The translations under genes and the position numbers were made by a program. 64,000 bases of DNA from Streptococcus suis (lineage in GTDB: Bacteria > Bacillota > Bacilli > Lactobacillales > Streptococcaceae): NCBI GenBank assembly GCA_029593465.1, contig JAKTNK010000010.1, positions 23,420 through 87,419 of the forward strand, read 5' to 3'. Positions 56,440 to 64,000 of the stretch are shown here, piece by piece. The stretch's first letter is position 1; every line of letters starts with the position of its first letter. The notes beneath the pieces are model-generated. The model did not search any database and was not told where the DNA came from. It saw nothing but the letters and a program-made list of their open reading frames with translations.

Positions 56440-57332
56440 GGTTTGAGTTTAAGGTTCATCGACCTGGCAAGGTCAAATCACTCCTAAAAGAACATGATAT
56501 TTCCAAAGGCTTATTAGCTAAGATTAAGTTTGATGGTGGTCATATTTGGGTCAATGGTGTGGAGCGAAATGCCATCTATATGGTTGATGTTGGCGATGTG
56601 ATTGCCGTTGATATTCCTAATGAGCTTCCCTACGAGAAGCTAGAACCTATTGAACAGCCGTTAAGTATCTTATCAGAAGACGACCACTATTTGGTCTTGG
56701 ATAAACCTTCTGGTGTTGCCAGTATCCCGAGTGTCAACCACTCTAATACCATGGCAAATTTTGTTAAAGGCTATTTCTTAAAACAAGGATATCCCAATCT
56801 ACAGGTGCATATTGTGACACGTCTAGATCGTGATACCAGTGGAGCTATGTTGTTTGCGAAGCACGGCTATGCCCATGCTCGTTTAGATAAGCAGCTGCAG
56901 CGAAAAGCGATTGAAAAACGTTACTATGCTCTTGTTTCTGGTCGAGGAAATTTAGCGAAAAAAGGTGACATTATTGCACCGATTGCACGTGATGTTGATT
57001 CTATCATTACGAGAAGGGTTCATTCATCAGGGAAATACGCTCATACCAGCTATGAGGTTGTCGCTTCCTATGGTGATGTTCACTTGGTCGATATTCAATT
57101 GCATACAGGGCGAACCCATCAGATACGGGTTCATTTTGCCCATATTGGTTTTCCATTGTTGGGAGACGATTTATACGGTGGCCGCATGGATTTGGGAATT
57201 GACCGTCAGGCTTTACATTGTCATACGATCTCTTTTATTGATCCTTTTAAGCAAGAAAGGGTCTATCATCAGTCTGGCTTGACAAATGATTTTGAGAACG
57301 TTATCATATCATTAGAAACTATGAATAGATAG
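56436..57332 (+). CDS. RluA/RluD-family pseudouridine synthase
   Basis: Predicted RNA pseudouridine synthase for rRNA, 298 aa. An N-terminal S4-like region (to about residue 70) is followed by the catalytic domain with [17 protein letters not shown], whose second Asp is the catalytic residue, and the motif [24 protein letters not shown] lies ten bases before ATG 56436. Exact target uridine is not inferable. Confidence 0.9.
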   Translation: MRFEFKVHRPGKVKSLLKEHDISKGLLAKIKFDGGHIWVNGVERNAIYMVDVGDVIAVDIPNELPYEKLEPIEQPLSILSEDDHYLVLDKPSGVASIPSVNHSNTMANFVKGYFLKQGYPNLQVHIVTRLDRDTSGAMLFAKHGYAHARLDKQLQRKAIEKRYYALVSGRGNLAKKGDIIAPIARDVDSIITRRVHSSGKYAHTSYEVVASYGDVHLVDIQLHTGRTHQIRVHFAHIGFPLLGDDLYGGRMDLGIDRQALHCHTISFIDPFKQERVYHQSGLTNDFENVIISLETMNR

Positions 57333-57346
57333 AGGTATTGTAAGAA

Positions 57347-58339
57347 ATGGGAATTCGATCGCTTTTTGGTGATTTACGTGAAAAAGTAGTTGGAAAGCAC
57401 GTTAAAATTGTGTTTCCAGAAGGTAATGATGAGCGCATTGTTCGTGCAGCAGCGCGTTTGAAATTCGAAGGCTTGGTGAATCCTATTATCTTAGGGAAGC
57501 CAGAAGATGTCAAAGCCTTGTTAGCAAACTTAGGATTTGAAGATCCTAAATTGGATATTATTAATCCAGAGACATATGCTGATTTTGAAGCCATGAAAGA
57601 CGCACTTGTAGCGTTGCGTAAAGGCAAGGTGACTCCCGAGGATGCGGATAAGCTACTTCGCGATGTCAACTATTTTGGTGTTATGCTAGTGCAAATGGGA
57701 CTTGCTGACGGTATGGTTTCAGGTGCGATTCACTCAACTGCCGATACGGTTCGTCCAGCGCTTCAAATCATTAAAACAAAACCAGGGATTTCTCGGACTT
57801 CAGGTGTTTTCTTAATGAACCGTGAAAACACTAATGAGCGTTATGTCATGGCTGATTGTGCCATCAATATCGATCCCACAGCTCAGGAATTAGCTGAAAT
57901 TGCAGTTAATACTGCACAGACAGCAACTATCTTTGACATTGATCCTAAGATTGCGCTACTAAGTTTCTCAACCAAAGGTTCTGGTAAATCCCCACAAGTT
58001 GATAAAGTGGCAGAAGCAACACGCATTGCTAAAGAACTAGATCCAGAGTTGGATTTAGATGGAGAATTACAATTTGATGCAGCTTTTGTTCCAGAAACAG
58101 CAGCTATTAAGGCTCCAGATAGTGACGTTGCTGGTCAGGCAAATACCTTTATCTTCCCAGATCTTCAGTCAGGAAATATCGGTTATAAACTTGTTCAACG
58201 TTTAGGCATGTTTGATGCTATAGGTCCAATTCTTCAAGGTCTTAATAAGCCTGTTAATGACCTATCACGTGGTTCTAGTTCTGATGATATTTACAAACTT
58301 GGTATTATCACAGCAGCGCAAGCTTTAGAAGAGAAATAG
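57347..58339 (+). CDS. pta: phosphate acetyltransferase
   Basis: Interconverts acetyl-CoA and acetyl phosphate, giving ATP with acetate kinase in mixed-acid fermentation. The 330-aa single-domain enzyme has KIVFPEGNDERIVRAA, MVSGAIHSTADTVRPALQII, and FIFPDLQSGNIGYKLVQRL. Last gene of the relQ operon, 14 bases after the pseudouridine synthase gene. Confidence 0.96.
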   Translation: MGIRSLFGDLREKVVGKHVKIVFPEGNDERIVRAAARLKFEGLVNPIILGKPEDVKALLANLGFEDPKLDIINPETYADFEAMKDALVALRKGKVTPEDADKLLRDVNYFGVMLVQMGLADGMVSGAIHSTADTVRPALQIIKTKPGISRTSGVFLMNRENTNERYVMADCAINIDPTAQELAEIAVNTAQTATIFDIDPKIALLSFSTKGSGKSPQVDKVAEATRIAKELDPELDLDGELQFDAAFVPETAAIKAPDSDVAGQANTFIFPDLQSGNIGYKLVQRLGMFDAIGPILQGLNKPVNDLSRGSSSDDIYKLGIITAAQALEEK

Positions 58340-58342
58340 TTC

Positions 58343-58370
58343 AAAAGCTGAGTAGATACTCAGCTTTTCT
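58343..58370 (+). terminator. intrinsic terminator of the relQ-nadK-rluD-pta operon
   Basis: Ten-base stem AAAAGCTGAG/CTCAGCTTTT (58343-58352 with 58359-58368), six-base loop. Confidence 0.8.
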
Positions 58371-58407
58371 TGCATTTGGTTGATTGTTAATAAAGGGAGG
58401 TTACGTT

Positions 58408-59163
58408 ATGTCAAAAACCGTTTTAGTTACAGGAGTGACAGCAGGATTTGGAGAGGAAATTGCTAGAGATTTAGTGGCTAAGGGTTATACTGTTATTGGA
58501 ACAGGCCGTAGAGAAGAGCGTTTGATGAGGTTAAAGGGTGAATTAGGAGAAGCCTTCTTTCCTTTAAGAATGGATTTGCTATCCAAGCCAGATGTGAGGG
58601 CAGCATTGGCAAAAATCCCAGATTCGCTTCAACCTATTGATGCTTTAATCAACAATGCTGGCTTGGCATTGGGCTTAGAAAAAGCCAACCAAGCCAGTTT
58701 TGACGATTGGGAGACGATGATAATGACCAATGTTGTTGGCTTAACCTACCTCACTCATCAGCTATTACCAACAATGGTAGCTAATCAATCAGGTTATATT
58801 ATCAATATTGGCTCAATCGCAGGCACCTACCCTTACCCAGGAGGCAATGTTTATGGAGCAACCAAGGCTTTTGTTAGGCAGTTTTCGCTTAATTTACGTG
58901 CTGATTTAGCTGGAACTGCGGTTCGAGTTACCAATATTGAACCAGGTCTGGCTGGTGGTACCGAATTTTCAACAGTTCGTTTCAAAGGAGATGTGGCAAA
59001 AGCCGAAGAGCTCTATCAAAATGCCAATAGTTTACAGCCAAAAGATATTGCTAGAACAGTTGCCTGGTTATTAGAGCAACCTGAACACATGAATGTTAAT
59101 CGCATTGAAATCATGCCAACCTCCCAAAGTTTTGGAGCCTTACCGGTTTATAGACCATCCTAA
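58408..59163 (+). CDS. short-chain dehydrogenase/reductase (YdfG-like)
   Basis: NADP-dependent oxidoreductase, 251 aa. Cofactor motif TGVTAGFGEEIA is at the N-terminus, NNAGLALG follows, and the catalytic Ser-Tyr-Lys set is seen in INIGSIAGTYPYPGGNVYGA followed by TKAF. It resembles YdfG/serine or 3-hydroxy acid dehydrogenases; the substrate is not certain. ATG 58408 is preceded by GGGAGG. Confidence 0.85.
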   Translation: MSKTVLVTGVTAGFGEEIARDLVAKGYTVIGTGRREERLMRLKGELGEAFFPLRMDLLSKPDVRAALAKIPDSLQPIDALINNAGLALGLEKANQASFDDWETMIMTNVVGLTYLTHQLLPTMVANQSGYIINIGSIAGTYPYPGGNVYGATKAFVRQFSLNLRADLAGTAVRVTNIEPGLAGGTEFSTVRFKGDVAKAEELYQNANSLQPKDIARTVAWLLEQPEHMNVNRIEIMPTSQSFGALPVYRPS

Positions 59164-59224
59164 TACGACAGCGTCATGGTCACCTTATCAATTCTCCAAA
59201 CCTGAGCCATAAAACGTATTAGAT

Positions 59225-59264
59225 GCCTAGACATGTTGCTGTAATCATATGTCTAGGCTTTTTT
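59225..59264 (+). terminator. intrinsic terminator
   Basis: Ten-base stem (59225-59234 with 59249-59258) and a six-T run. It lies between the SDR gene and convergent mntE. Confidence 0.8.
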
Positions 59265-59332
59265 GGGATAATCTCGAAAAAAACTGACAGAAATAAAGGC
59301 AAAAGAGGCTTTTTCTGTCAGCTGAAGATGTT

Positions 59333-60529
59333 TTAGGGTGTTTTAGTGTCGGTAATTTGATGGTAAATCAGATACCACTGTTCATTTCGACGCCATAAAC
59401 TCATGTGGTGTTGATTGTTCAAAGTGTAAGTCAGAAGCTTTGTTTTTTGACTAATCGTCTTAACCTTGAAGTGGGTAAAATTGGCAGGGTAAAACGTTTC
59501 TCGAGCGATCAATTCTTCTTTGCTCAGATGATGCCCATCAGCTTCAAGCATGAAAAAATCATCAGCGATATAGTGCTCATAGTCTGGAATTTTAGAAAGG
59601 ATGAGTTTTTCATTTTTATAGAGCTTTTTGACCACGTTACCGAAAAGTTCATCTTCGGGGATAGCAGCAGGCTCTACATGGATATCGATGTCATAGACGG
59701 CAAAACGTTCACTGAGCATTTTTTCAACCTGTTCTGTAATGTCATGACTTTCATAAACGGAGAGGTCGGGATTCATTTCAAGAACAATATCAAGATAGAT
59801 ATTGCTGCCGTATGTACGACCACGTTGTGATTTAACCGCTGCGATTTTGGGAATTTCTAGAATAGCAGCTTCATATTTCTTGAGCTGAGACTGATCAAAG
59901 CCGTCTGATAAGCTAAAGGTTGCTTCCATAAAAATCTCATAGGCTGTTCGAAAGATAAAGCATGTGATGACAATAGCTACTAAATTGTCAATCATGGGAA
60001 ACTTAAAGGAGCTTGCGATGATGGCAATGGAAGTTCCTAGAGAGGTGACGGCATCAGAGAGATTATCCTTAGAAGCAGCAACAAGAGCGCTTGATTTCAC
60101 CTTTTTAGATAATCTTTTGTTGTAATAGTAAACCCCAAACATAACACCGGCAGAAATAAGACCCACGACAGCCCCGAGAGGGTCAATAACCGTTTGGCGA
60201 TGTGCGATTAACTTTTGTACGGTTTGAATAAGGACTTGAAAAGCCACTAAAAACATGATAAAAGAGGTGATTAGGCTGGATAAATCTTCAATTTTCCAAT
60301 GGCCAAATCGATGGTCTTCGTCGGCTGGTTGACTGGCTAAGTGTAGGCCAATCAAAAGCGCCACATTTCCAACGATATCAGATAGGTTATTAAAGCCGTC
60401 AGCGATTAAGGAGGAGGAATTGAGAATACTTCCTGAGATGAGTTTTCCAACGGTCAGGACAAGGTAGGCAGAGATACTTAAGATAGGGCCCCGTTTGGCT
60501 AGCCGTAATTGTTCAGCTGGTGTTGACAT
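59333..60529 (-). CDS. mntE: cation diffusion facilitator, MntE-like manganese exporter
   Basis: Membrane metal exporter, 398 aa from ATG 60529, which has AAGGAG in front; the longer ORF to 60670 lacks a signal. Six helices carry the CDF metal site pattern SSLIADGFNNLSD and DNLSDAVTS, and the cytoplasmic domain contains KSQRGRTYGSNIYLDIVLEM. A C-terminal extension of about 90 residues follows, as in pneumococcal MntE, to which the whole sequence is very similar from memory. It protects against manganese excess in that species. Confidence 0.88.
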   Translation of the reverse strand: MSTPAEQLRLAKRGPILSISAYLVLTVGKLISGSILNSSSLIADGFNNLSDIVGNVALLIGLHLASQPADEDHRFGHWKIEDLSSLITSFIMFLVAFQVLIQTVQKLIAHRQTVIDPLGAVVGLISAGVMFGVYYYNKRLSKKVKSSALVAASKDNLSDAVTSLGTSIAIIASSFKFPMIDNLVAIVITCFIFRTAYEIFMEATFSLSDGFDQSQLKKYEAAILEIPKIAAVKSQRGRTYGSNIYLDIVLEMNPDLSVYESHDITEQVEKMLSERFAVYDIDIHVEPAAIPEDELFGNVVKKLYKNEKLILSKIPDYEHYIADDFFMLEADGHHLSKEELIARETFYPANFTHFKVKTISQKTKLLTYTLNNQHHMSLWRRNEQWYLIYHQITDTKTP

Positions 60530-60678
60530 GATAACTCCTTTGCAATTCTTAACGACCTTATTGTAACATAAGAAAAAACCAATTGGAGAAAAAGTTTCTT
60601 TCAAATTTTCTTCAATCGGTTTTCGACTATTTTCTGTAAAAAGGATTGCATACTGGCATGGTGTAATCATGCCGAGGG

Positions 60679-62010
60679 TTATTTATGCTTATTAAAATAG
60701 CGGTGTGTTTCCTTGATGATAATTGGGGATAAACCAAGCAGAGCAATCAAGTTTGGGAAAGCCATAAGACCATTAACGATGTCTGCTAATACCCAGATGG
60801 TTTCAAGACTGATGTAACCACCAATAGCAATCATGATAACGTACATGATACGATAGATGATAATGGATTGACTTCCAAATAAGAACTCAAAACAACGTTC
60901 ACCGTAGTAAGACCAACCTAAGATAGTGGTGAAGGCAAACAAGACGAGACTAAGGGCTAGAGCAATCTCGCCAACATTACCAAATACTTGAGCAAAGGCA
61001 AACTGTGTCAAAGGAGCCCCATTGAGATTCGTCGACCATCCATTGGTAATGATAATAGCTAAACCAGTCAAGGTACAGATAATAATAGTATCGATAAAGG
61101 TACCTGTCATCGAAATCAACCCTTGCTCAACAGGTTCGTTCGTCCGTGCAGCTGCAGCAGCAATGGGAGCTGAACCGAGACCAGATTCGTTTGAGAAGAC
61201 GCCGCGCGCGATACCCGATTGGATAGCGAGCATAAACCCAGCTCCTGAAAATCCCCCTAAGGCAGCTTGTCCCGTAAAAGCAGATTTTAAAATTAGCAGA
61301 AGACTCGGTATGAGATTGTCAGCGTGGAAGATAATCACTACAATAGCTGCTAGTATGTAGATACCAGCCATGAAAGGAACCAGTTTTTCAGCCACTTTAG
61401 AGATTGACTGAATGCCGCCAAAGATGATAATGGCGACTAAGACAGCTAGGACTGGACTGATTAACTTGGGAGATAGCCCGAGGGTATTATTCAAAGAGTC
61501 TGCAATCGAGTTTACTTGAGTGAATGTGCCTGAACCAAACAAGGCTACCATCGCACCAAAAATAGAGAAGAGGATGGCCAGCCACTTCCATTGTTGGCCC
61601 AAACCATTAGTGATATAGTACATGGGACCACCAGCTTTTTCACCATATTCATCTGTCACACGGTACTTAATCGCTAGTAAGCCTTCAGCATATTTGGTTG
61701 CCATCCCAAAGAAGGCTGCAACCCACATCCAAAATAAGGCACCAGGGCCACCTAGTTTGATAGCAGTGGCAACACCAACGATATTTCCAGTACCGACAGT
61801 AGCAGCAAGCGCCGTTGCGAGAGCAGCAAAGCTGGAAATGTCTCCATCTCCACTGGTATCATCAGCAAAGATGAGCTTGATAGCTGTTGGAAGTTTAAAA
61901 ATCTGAAGGAGTCCTAGACGGACGGTAAGGAAGATGCCAGTTCCAACCAGCAGGATAAGCAATGGCGGTCCCCAAACATAACCATCAATAGACGATAGTA
62001 AATCATACAT
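60679..62010 (-). CDS. AGCS family sodium:alanine/glycine symporter (paralogue 1)
   Basis: Sodium-coupled uptake of alanine or glycine, 443 aa with about ten helices. Family segments WVAAFFGMATKYAEGLLAIK and GVFSNESGLGSAPIAAAAAR are present, as is VEQGLISMTGTFIDTII. It is highly similar to the paralogue 113 bases upstream, evidence of a tandem duplication. Its ribosome binding site is weak and it has no riboswitch of its own; it may be reached by readthrough. Confidence 0.92.
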   Translation of the reverse strand: MYDLLSSIDGYVWGPPLLILLVGTGIFLTVRLGLLQIFKLPTAIKLIFADDTSGDGDISSFAALATALAATVGTGNIVGVATAIKLGGPGALFWMWVAAFFGMATKYAEGLLAIKYRVTDEYGEKAGGPMYYITNGLGQQWKWLAILFSIFGAMVALFGSGTFTQVNSIADSLNNTLGLSPKLISPVLAVLVAIIIFGGIQSISKVAEKLVPFMAGIYILAAIVVIIFHADNLIPSLLLILKSAFTGQAALGGFSGAGFMLAIQSGIARGVFSNESGLGSAPIAAAAARTNEPVEQGLISMTGTFIDTIIICTLTGLAIIITNGWSTNLNGAPLTQFAFAQVFGNVGEIALALSLVLFAFTTILGWSYYGERCFEFLFGSQSIIIYRIMYVIMIAIGGYISLETIWVLADIVNGLMAFPNLIALLGLSPIIIKETHRYFNKHK

Positions 62011-62122
62011 AAAAACAAGTTATCTTTCTATATAATAAGTATTCGTTAAATCATTTACAAATTCATGTCGTCTATTATATAGTTAAATGATTTGATTTGT
62101 CAAATGTATTCAAAGAGATGTC

Positions 62123-63463
62123 TTATAAGGTATTATCATCTGTTTTAGCAAAATAACGTTTGGATTCAGCAATGATGACTGGAGATAAGGCTAGTAGAGC
62201 AATTAGATTTGGGATAGCCATGAGTCCGTTAACAATATCTGCCAGTATCCAAACAAGCTCTAAGCTGAGAAAGCCTCCTAAACTGACCATGCAGACAAAA
62301 ATCACACGATATAATGTTAGCCATTTAACACCAAAGAGAAATTCAAAGCAGCGTTCGCCGTAATAGGACCACCCCAGAATGGTTGTGAAAGCAAATAGCA
62401 CTAATGAGAGAGTTAGAGACAGCGTCCCCCATTCGCCAAAGATACCTGCAAAAGCTGCCTGTGTTAAGGGAGCACCGTCGAGGGATGTTGTCCATTGACC
62501 ACTGATTAAGATGGCGAGACCAGTCAGGGTACAGATAATAATGGTATCGATAAAGGTACCTGTCATTGAGATGAGCCCTTGTTCAACCGGTTCATTGGTT
62601 TTAGCTGCTGCCGCAGCAATCGGTGCTGACCCTAAACCGGATTCATTTGAGAAGACGCCTCGAGCGATCCCTTTTTGGATGGCCTCTTTAACGACAGCTC
62701 CTGTAAAGCCACCTATGGCAGCTGTTTTAGAGAAAGCCGAAGTGACAACGAGTGACAAGGTCGGTAGGATGCTTTGATAATGCCATAGAATAACCAAGAG
62801 AGCGCCAAAGATATAAAGACCTGCCATTAAAGGGACGACTTTTTCTGAAATTTTAGCAATGGATTGAATACCGCCAAAGATGATAATGGCCGTGAGAATC
62901 CCTAAAATAATACTAATCAATTGAGGGGAAAAACCAAAACTAGCATTCAAAGATGAGGTAATGGAGTTGACCTGGGTAAAGGTACCAATACCAAACCAAG
63001 CAACAAGGACACCAGCACCAGCAAATAAAATAGCCAATGGTTTCCATTTTTGTCCCATACCGTTGGTAATGTAGTACATAGGACCTCCAGAGATTTGCCC
63101 ATTAGCATCTTTACTTCGGTATTTAATAGCTAATAAACCTTCGGCATACTTGGTTGCCATCCCGAAGAAGGCTGCTACCCACATCCAAAAAAGTGCTCCT
63201 GGACCACCACTTTTGATGGCTGTCGCAACCCCAACGATATTTCCAGTACCCACAGTTGCTGCAAGTGCTGTTGCCAAAGCTGCGAAACTAGAAATATCCC
63301 CGTCTCCTTTATCATCTGAGAAAATTAGTTGAAAGGCTTTTGGGAGTTTTGTTATTTGAATCAGCTTCAGTCTGAATGATAGGTAGATACCAGTACCGAC
63401 TAAAAGTGTGAGAAGAGGAGGTCCCCAAATCAAGCTGTCCAAGTGAGAAAAGAATGTTATCAT
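62123..63463 (-). CDS. AGCS family sodium:alanine/glycine symporter (paralogue 2), riboswitch-controlled
   Basis: Second member of the tandem symporter pair, 446 aa, with the same AGCS motifs (WVAAFFGMATKYAEGLLAIK, VEQGLISMTGTFIDTII). AAGGAG lies well placed before ATG 63463. A tandem glycine riboswitch and a leader terminator precede it, which points to glycine as substrate or signal. In S. pyogenes a glycine riboswitch is known in front of an AGCS gene. Confidence 0.93.
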   Translation of the reverse strand: MITFFSHLDSLIWGPPLLTLLVGTGIYLSFRLKLIQITKLPKAFQLIFSDDKGDGDISSFAALATALAATVGTGNIVGVATAIKSGGPGALFWMWVAAFFGMATKYAEGLLAIKYRSKDANGQISGGPMYYITNGMGQKWKPLAILFAGAGVLVAWFGIGTFTQVNSITSSLNASFGFSPQLISIILGILTAIIIFGGIQSIAKISEKVVPLMAGLYIFGALLVILWHYQSILPTLSLVVTSAFSKTAAIGGFTGAVVKEAIQKGIARGVFSNESGLGSAPIAAAAAKTNEPVEQGLISMTGTFIDTIIICTLTGLAILISGQWTTSLDGAPLTQAAFAGIFGEWGTLSLTLSLVLFAFTTILGWSYYGERCFEFLFGVKWLTLYRVIFVCMVSLGGFLSLELVWILADIVNGLMAIPNLIALLALSPVIIAESKRYFAKTDDNTL

Positions 63464-63512
63464 AAAAAACTCCTTATTCGAATGACCTTATTCAGTCGTA
63501 AGAGCAGCAATA

Positions 63513-63537
63513 GAAAAACCATCTCCAATGAGATGGT
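63513..63537 (-). terminator. leader terminator of the glycine riboswitch
   Basis: Eight-base perfect stem ACCATCTC/GAGATGGT (63530-63537 with 63518-63525 on the minus strand), four-base loop and T-run. It lies about 50 bases before the symporter start, between it and the aptamers, so it can act as the expression platform. Confidence 0.7.
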
Positions 63538-63637
63538 TGTATGGTTACTAACAGACTGACTATTTGACGATTGCTCGATGAGAACAAGTGTCAAAATAGA
63601 ATCATCCAACAAAGAAAAGCCTCGTCGAGTGATTATT

Positions 63638-63797
63638 GCTTCTGTCCTTTTGCCTGAGAGATTGAGCAGAGCCTTGCCCCTTCGGCGTCTCATTGAAGAG
63701 ATCTCTCCAGAAGTCCGTCAGTAAACCAGTCCCACCCCATTAGAGGTACCTGAGAGTTTAACTCCTTCGGCGATAGTAATTATTCTATCTTCTCCTG
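63638..63797 (-). ncRNA. tandem glycine riboswitch
   Basis: On the minus strand the first aptamer starts AGGAGAAGAT near 63797. It contains CGCCGAAGGAGTTAAACTC then TCAGG, and ends in a GGGGTGGGACTG segment. The second (about 63716-63638) has CTGGAGAGATCTC, GACGCCGAAGGGGCAAGGC, CTCTCAGGCAAAAGGACAGA. These are the conserved elements of both glycine aptamers, joined by a short linker, in the usual order. Confidence 0.93.
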
Positions 63798-63831
63798 ATT
63801 AACATCATTCGGTATATTAATAGTTTGACTC

Positions 63832-63860
63832 ATTATATAAGAAAGTGATTGCTCTGTCAA
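63832..63860 (-). promoter_or_regulatory. consensus promoter of the riboswitch-symporter transcript
   Basis: TTGACA (complement of 63855-63860), 17-base spacer, TATAAT (complement of 63832-63837): a perfect match to the housekeeping sigma consensus. Confidence 0.9.
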
Positions 63861-64000
63861 TGTCGTATTGAAAAAATGACTAAAAGTTAGCAAAAAACGA
63901 ACAATTGAAAGTTCTAAAATGAAGTTAGCCACTTAAAAGTATGAAAAAACACCCCAAAGAGATATAATTGTAATCACCACCACAACAATTAGCAGGACTC
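63861..64000. other. window edge without recognised gene
   Basis: AT-rich, no ORF. A plus-strand TATAAT at 63963-63968 could be the -10 for a gene beginning beyond the window. Confidence 0.4.

Overview
The window is chromosomal DNA of a Streptococcus. Evidence: the gene order relQ-nadK-rluD-family-pta beside a divergent CYTH gene, murB followed by potABCD, ylxM-ffh, prs-nifS-DUF1831-DUF4649, MntE, short intergenic gaps, strong AGGAGG-type ribosome binding sites and many extended -10 promoters (TGnTATAAT). I judge base composition by eye at low-40s percent G+C, above that of S. agalactiae or S. uberis. A complete cytochrome bd respiratory cluster with menA-like and polyprenyl synthase genes suggests a species able to respire when supplied with haem and a quinone precursor, as known for S. 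agalactiae. I cannot name the species.

Layout. 1-4.9 kb: end of an ABC transporter operon, a polysaccharide deacetylase (minus), hom-thrB and a RarD-type permease. 5-13.6 kb: folC, murB, the spermidine/putrescine operon potABCD, a GNAT acetyltransferase, a DUF2974-type hydrolase and serB. 13.7-16.0 kb: a decay patch between serB and the 3' end of guaA, with a broken M48 peptidase, a broken GNAT gene and AT-rich truncated ORFs. 16-20.6 kb: guaA (minus), a GntR regulator, ylxM-ffh. 20.7-30 kb: menA-like, type II NADH dehydrogenase, cydABDC, and a convergent polyprenyl diphosphate synthase; together these can form a minimal NADH-quinone-cytochrome bd chain. 30.3-34 kb: a BCCT transporter reduced to its two ends, then an RpiR regulator-nanE-PTS operon behind a perfect 24-bp palindrome and a CcpA (cre) site. 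34.2-36.3 kb: LtrA-like protein and a YjjG-type HAD phosphatase.

36.4-44.2 kb is a foreign island inserted between the HAD gene and uvrC. It holds a truncated large serine recombinase fused to another gene fragment, an unrecognised minus-strand gene, and a plus-strand operon of type III restriction-modification genes (mod, res) plus a third gene for a RecF/OLD-like ATPase. The ATPase has a C-terminal R-N-x-x-H-H motif resembling HEPN RNase centres. The leader of this operon contains a 36-bp tandem duplication forming a 22-bp perfect hairpin. This is the best candidate for an undescribed system: a type III R-M operon with a linked ATPase that may be a second effector or guard.

44.3-64 kb is mostly core: uvrC (apparently leaderless), pepV, an SGNH hydrolase, an AI-2E family membrane protein, radC, rex, the prs operon, a CYTH protein, relQ-nadK-rluD-pta, an SDR oxidoreductase, mntE, and two tandem AGCS sodium:amino-acid symporters. 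The upstream symporter gene is preceded by a tandem glycine riboswitch, a leader terminator and a perfect consensus promoter. No rRNA, tRNA or CRISPR array was seen.
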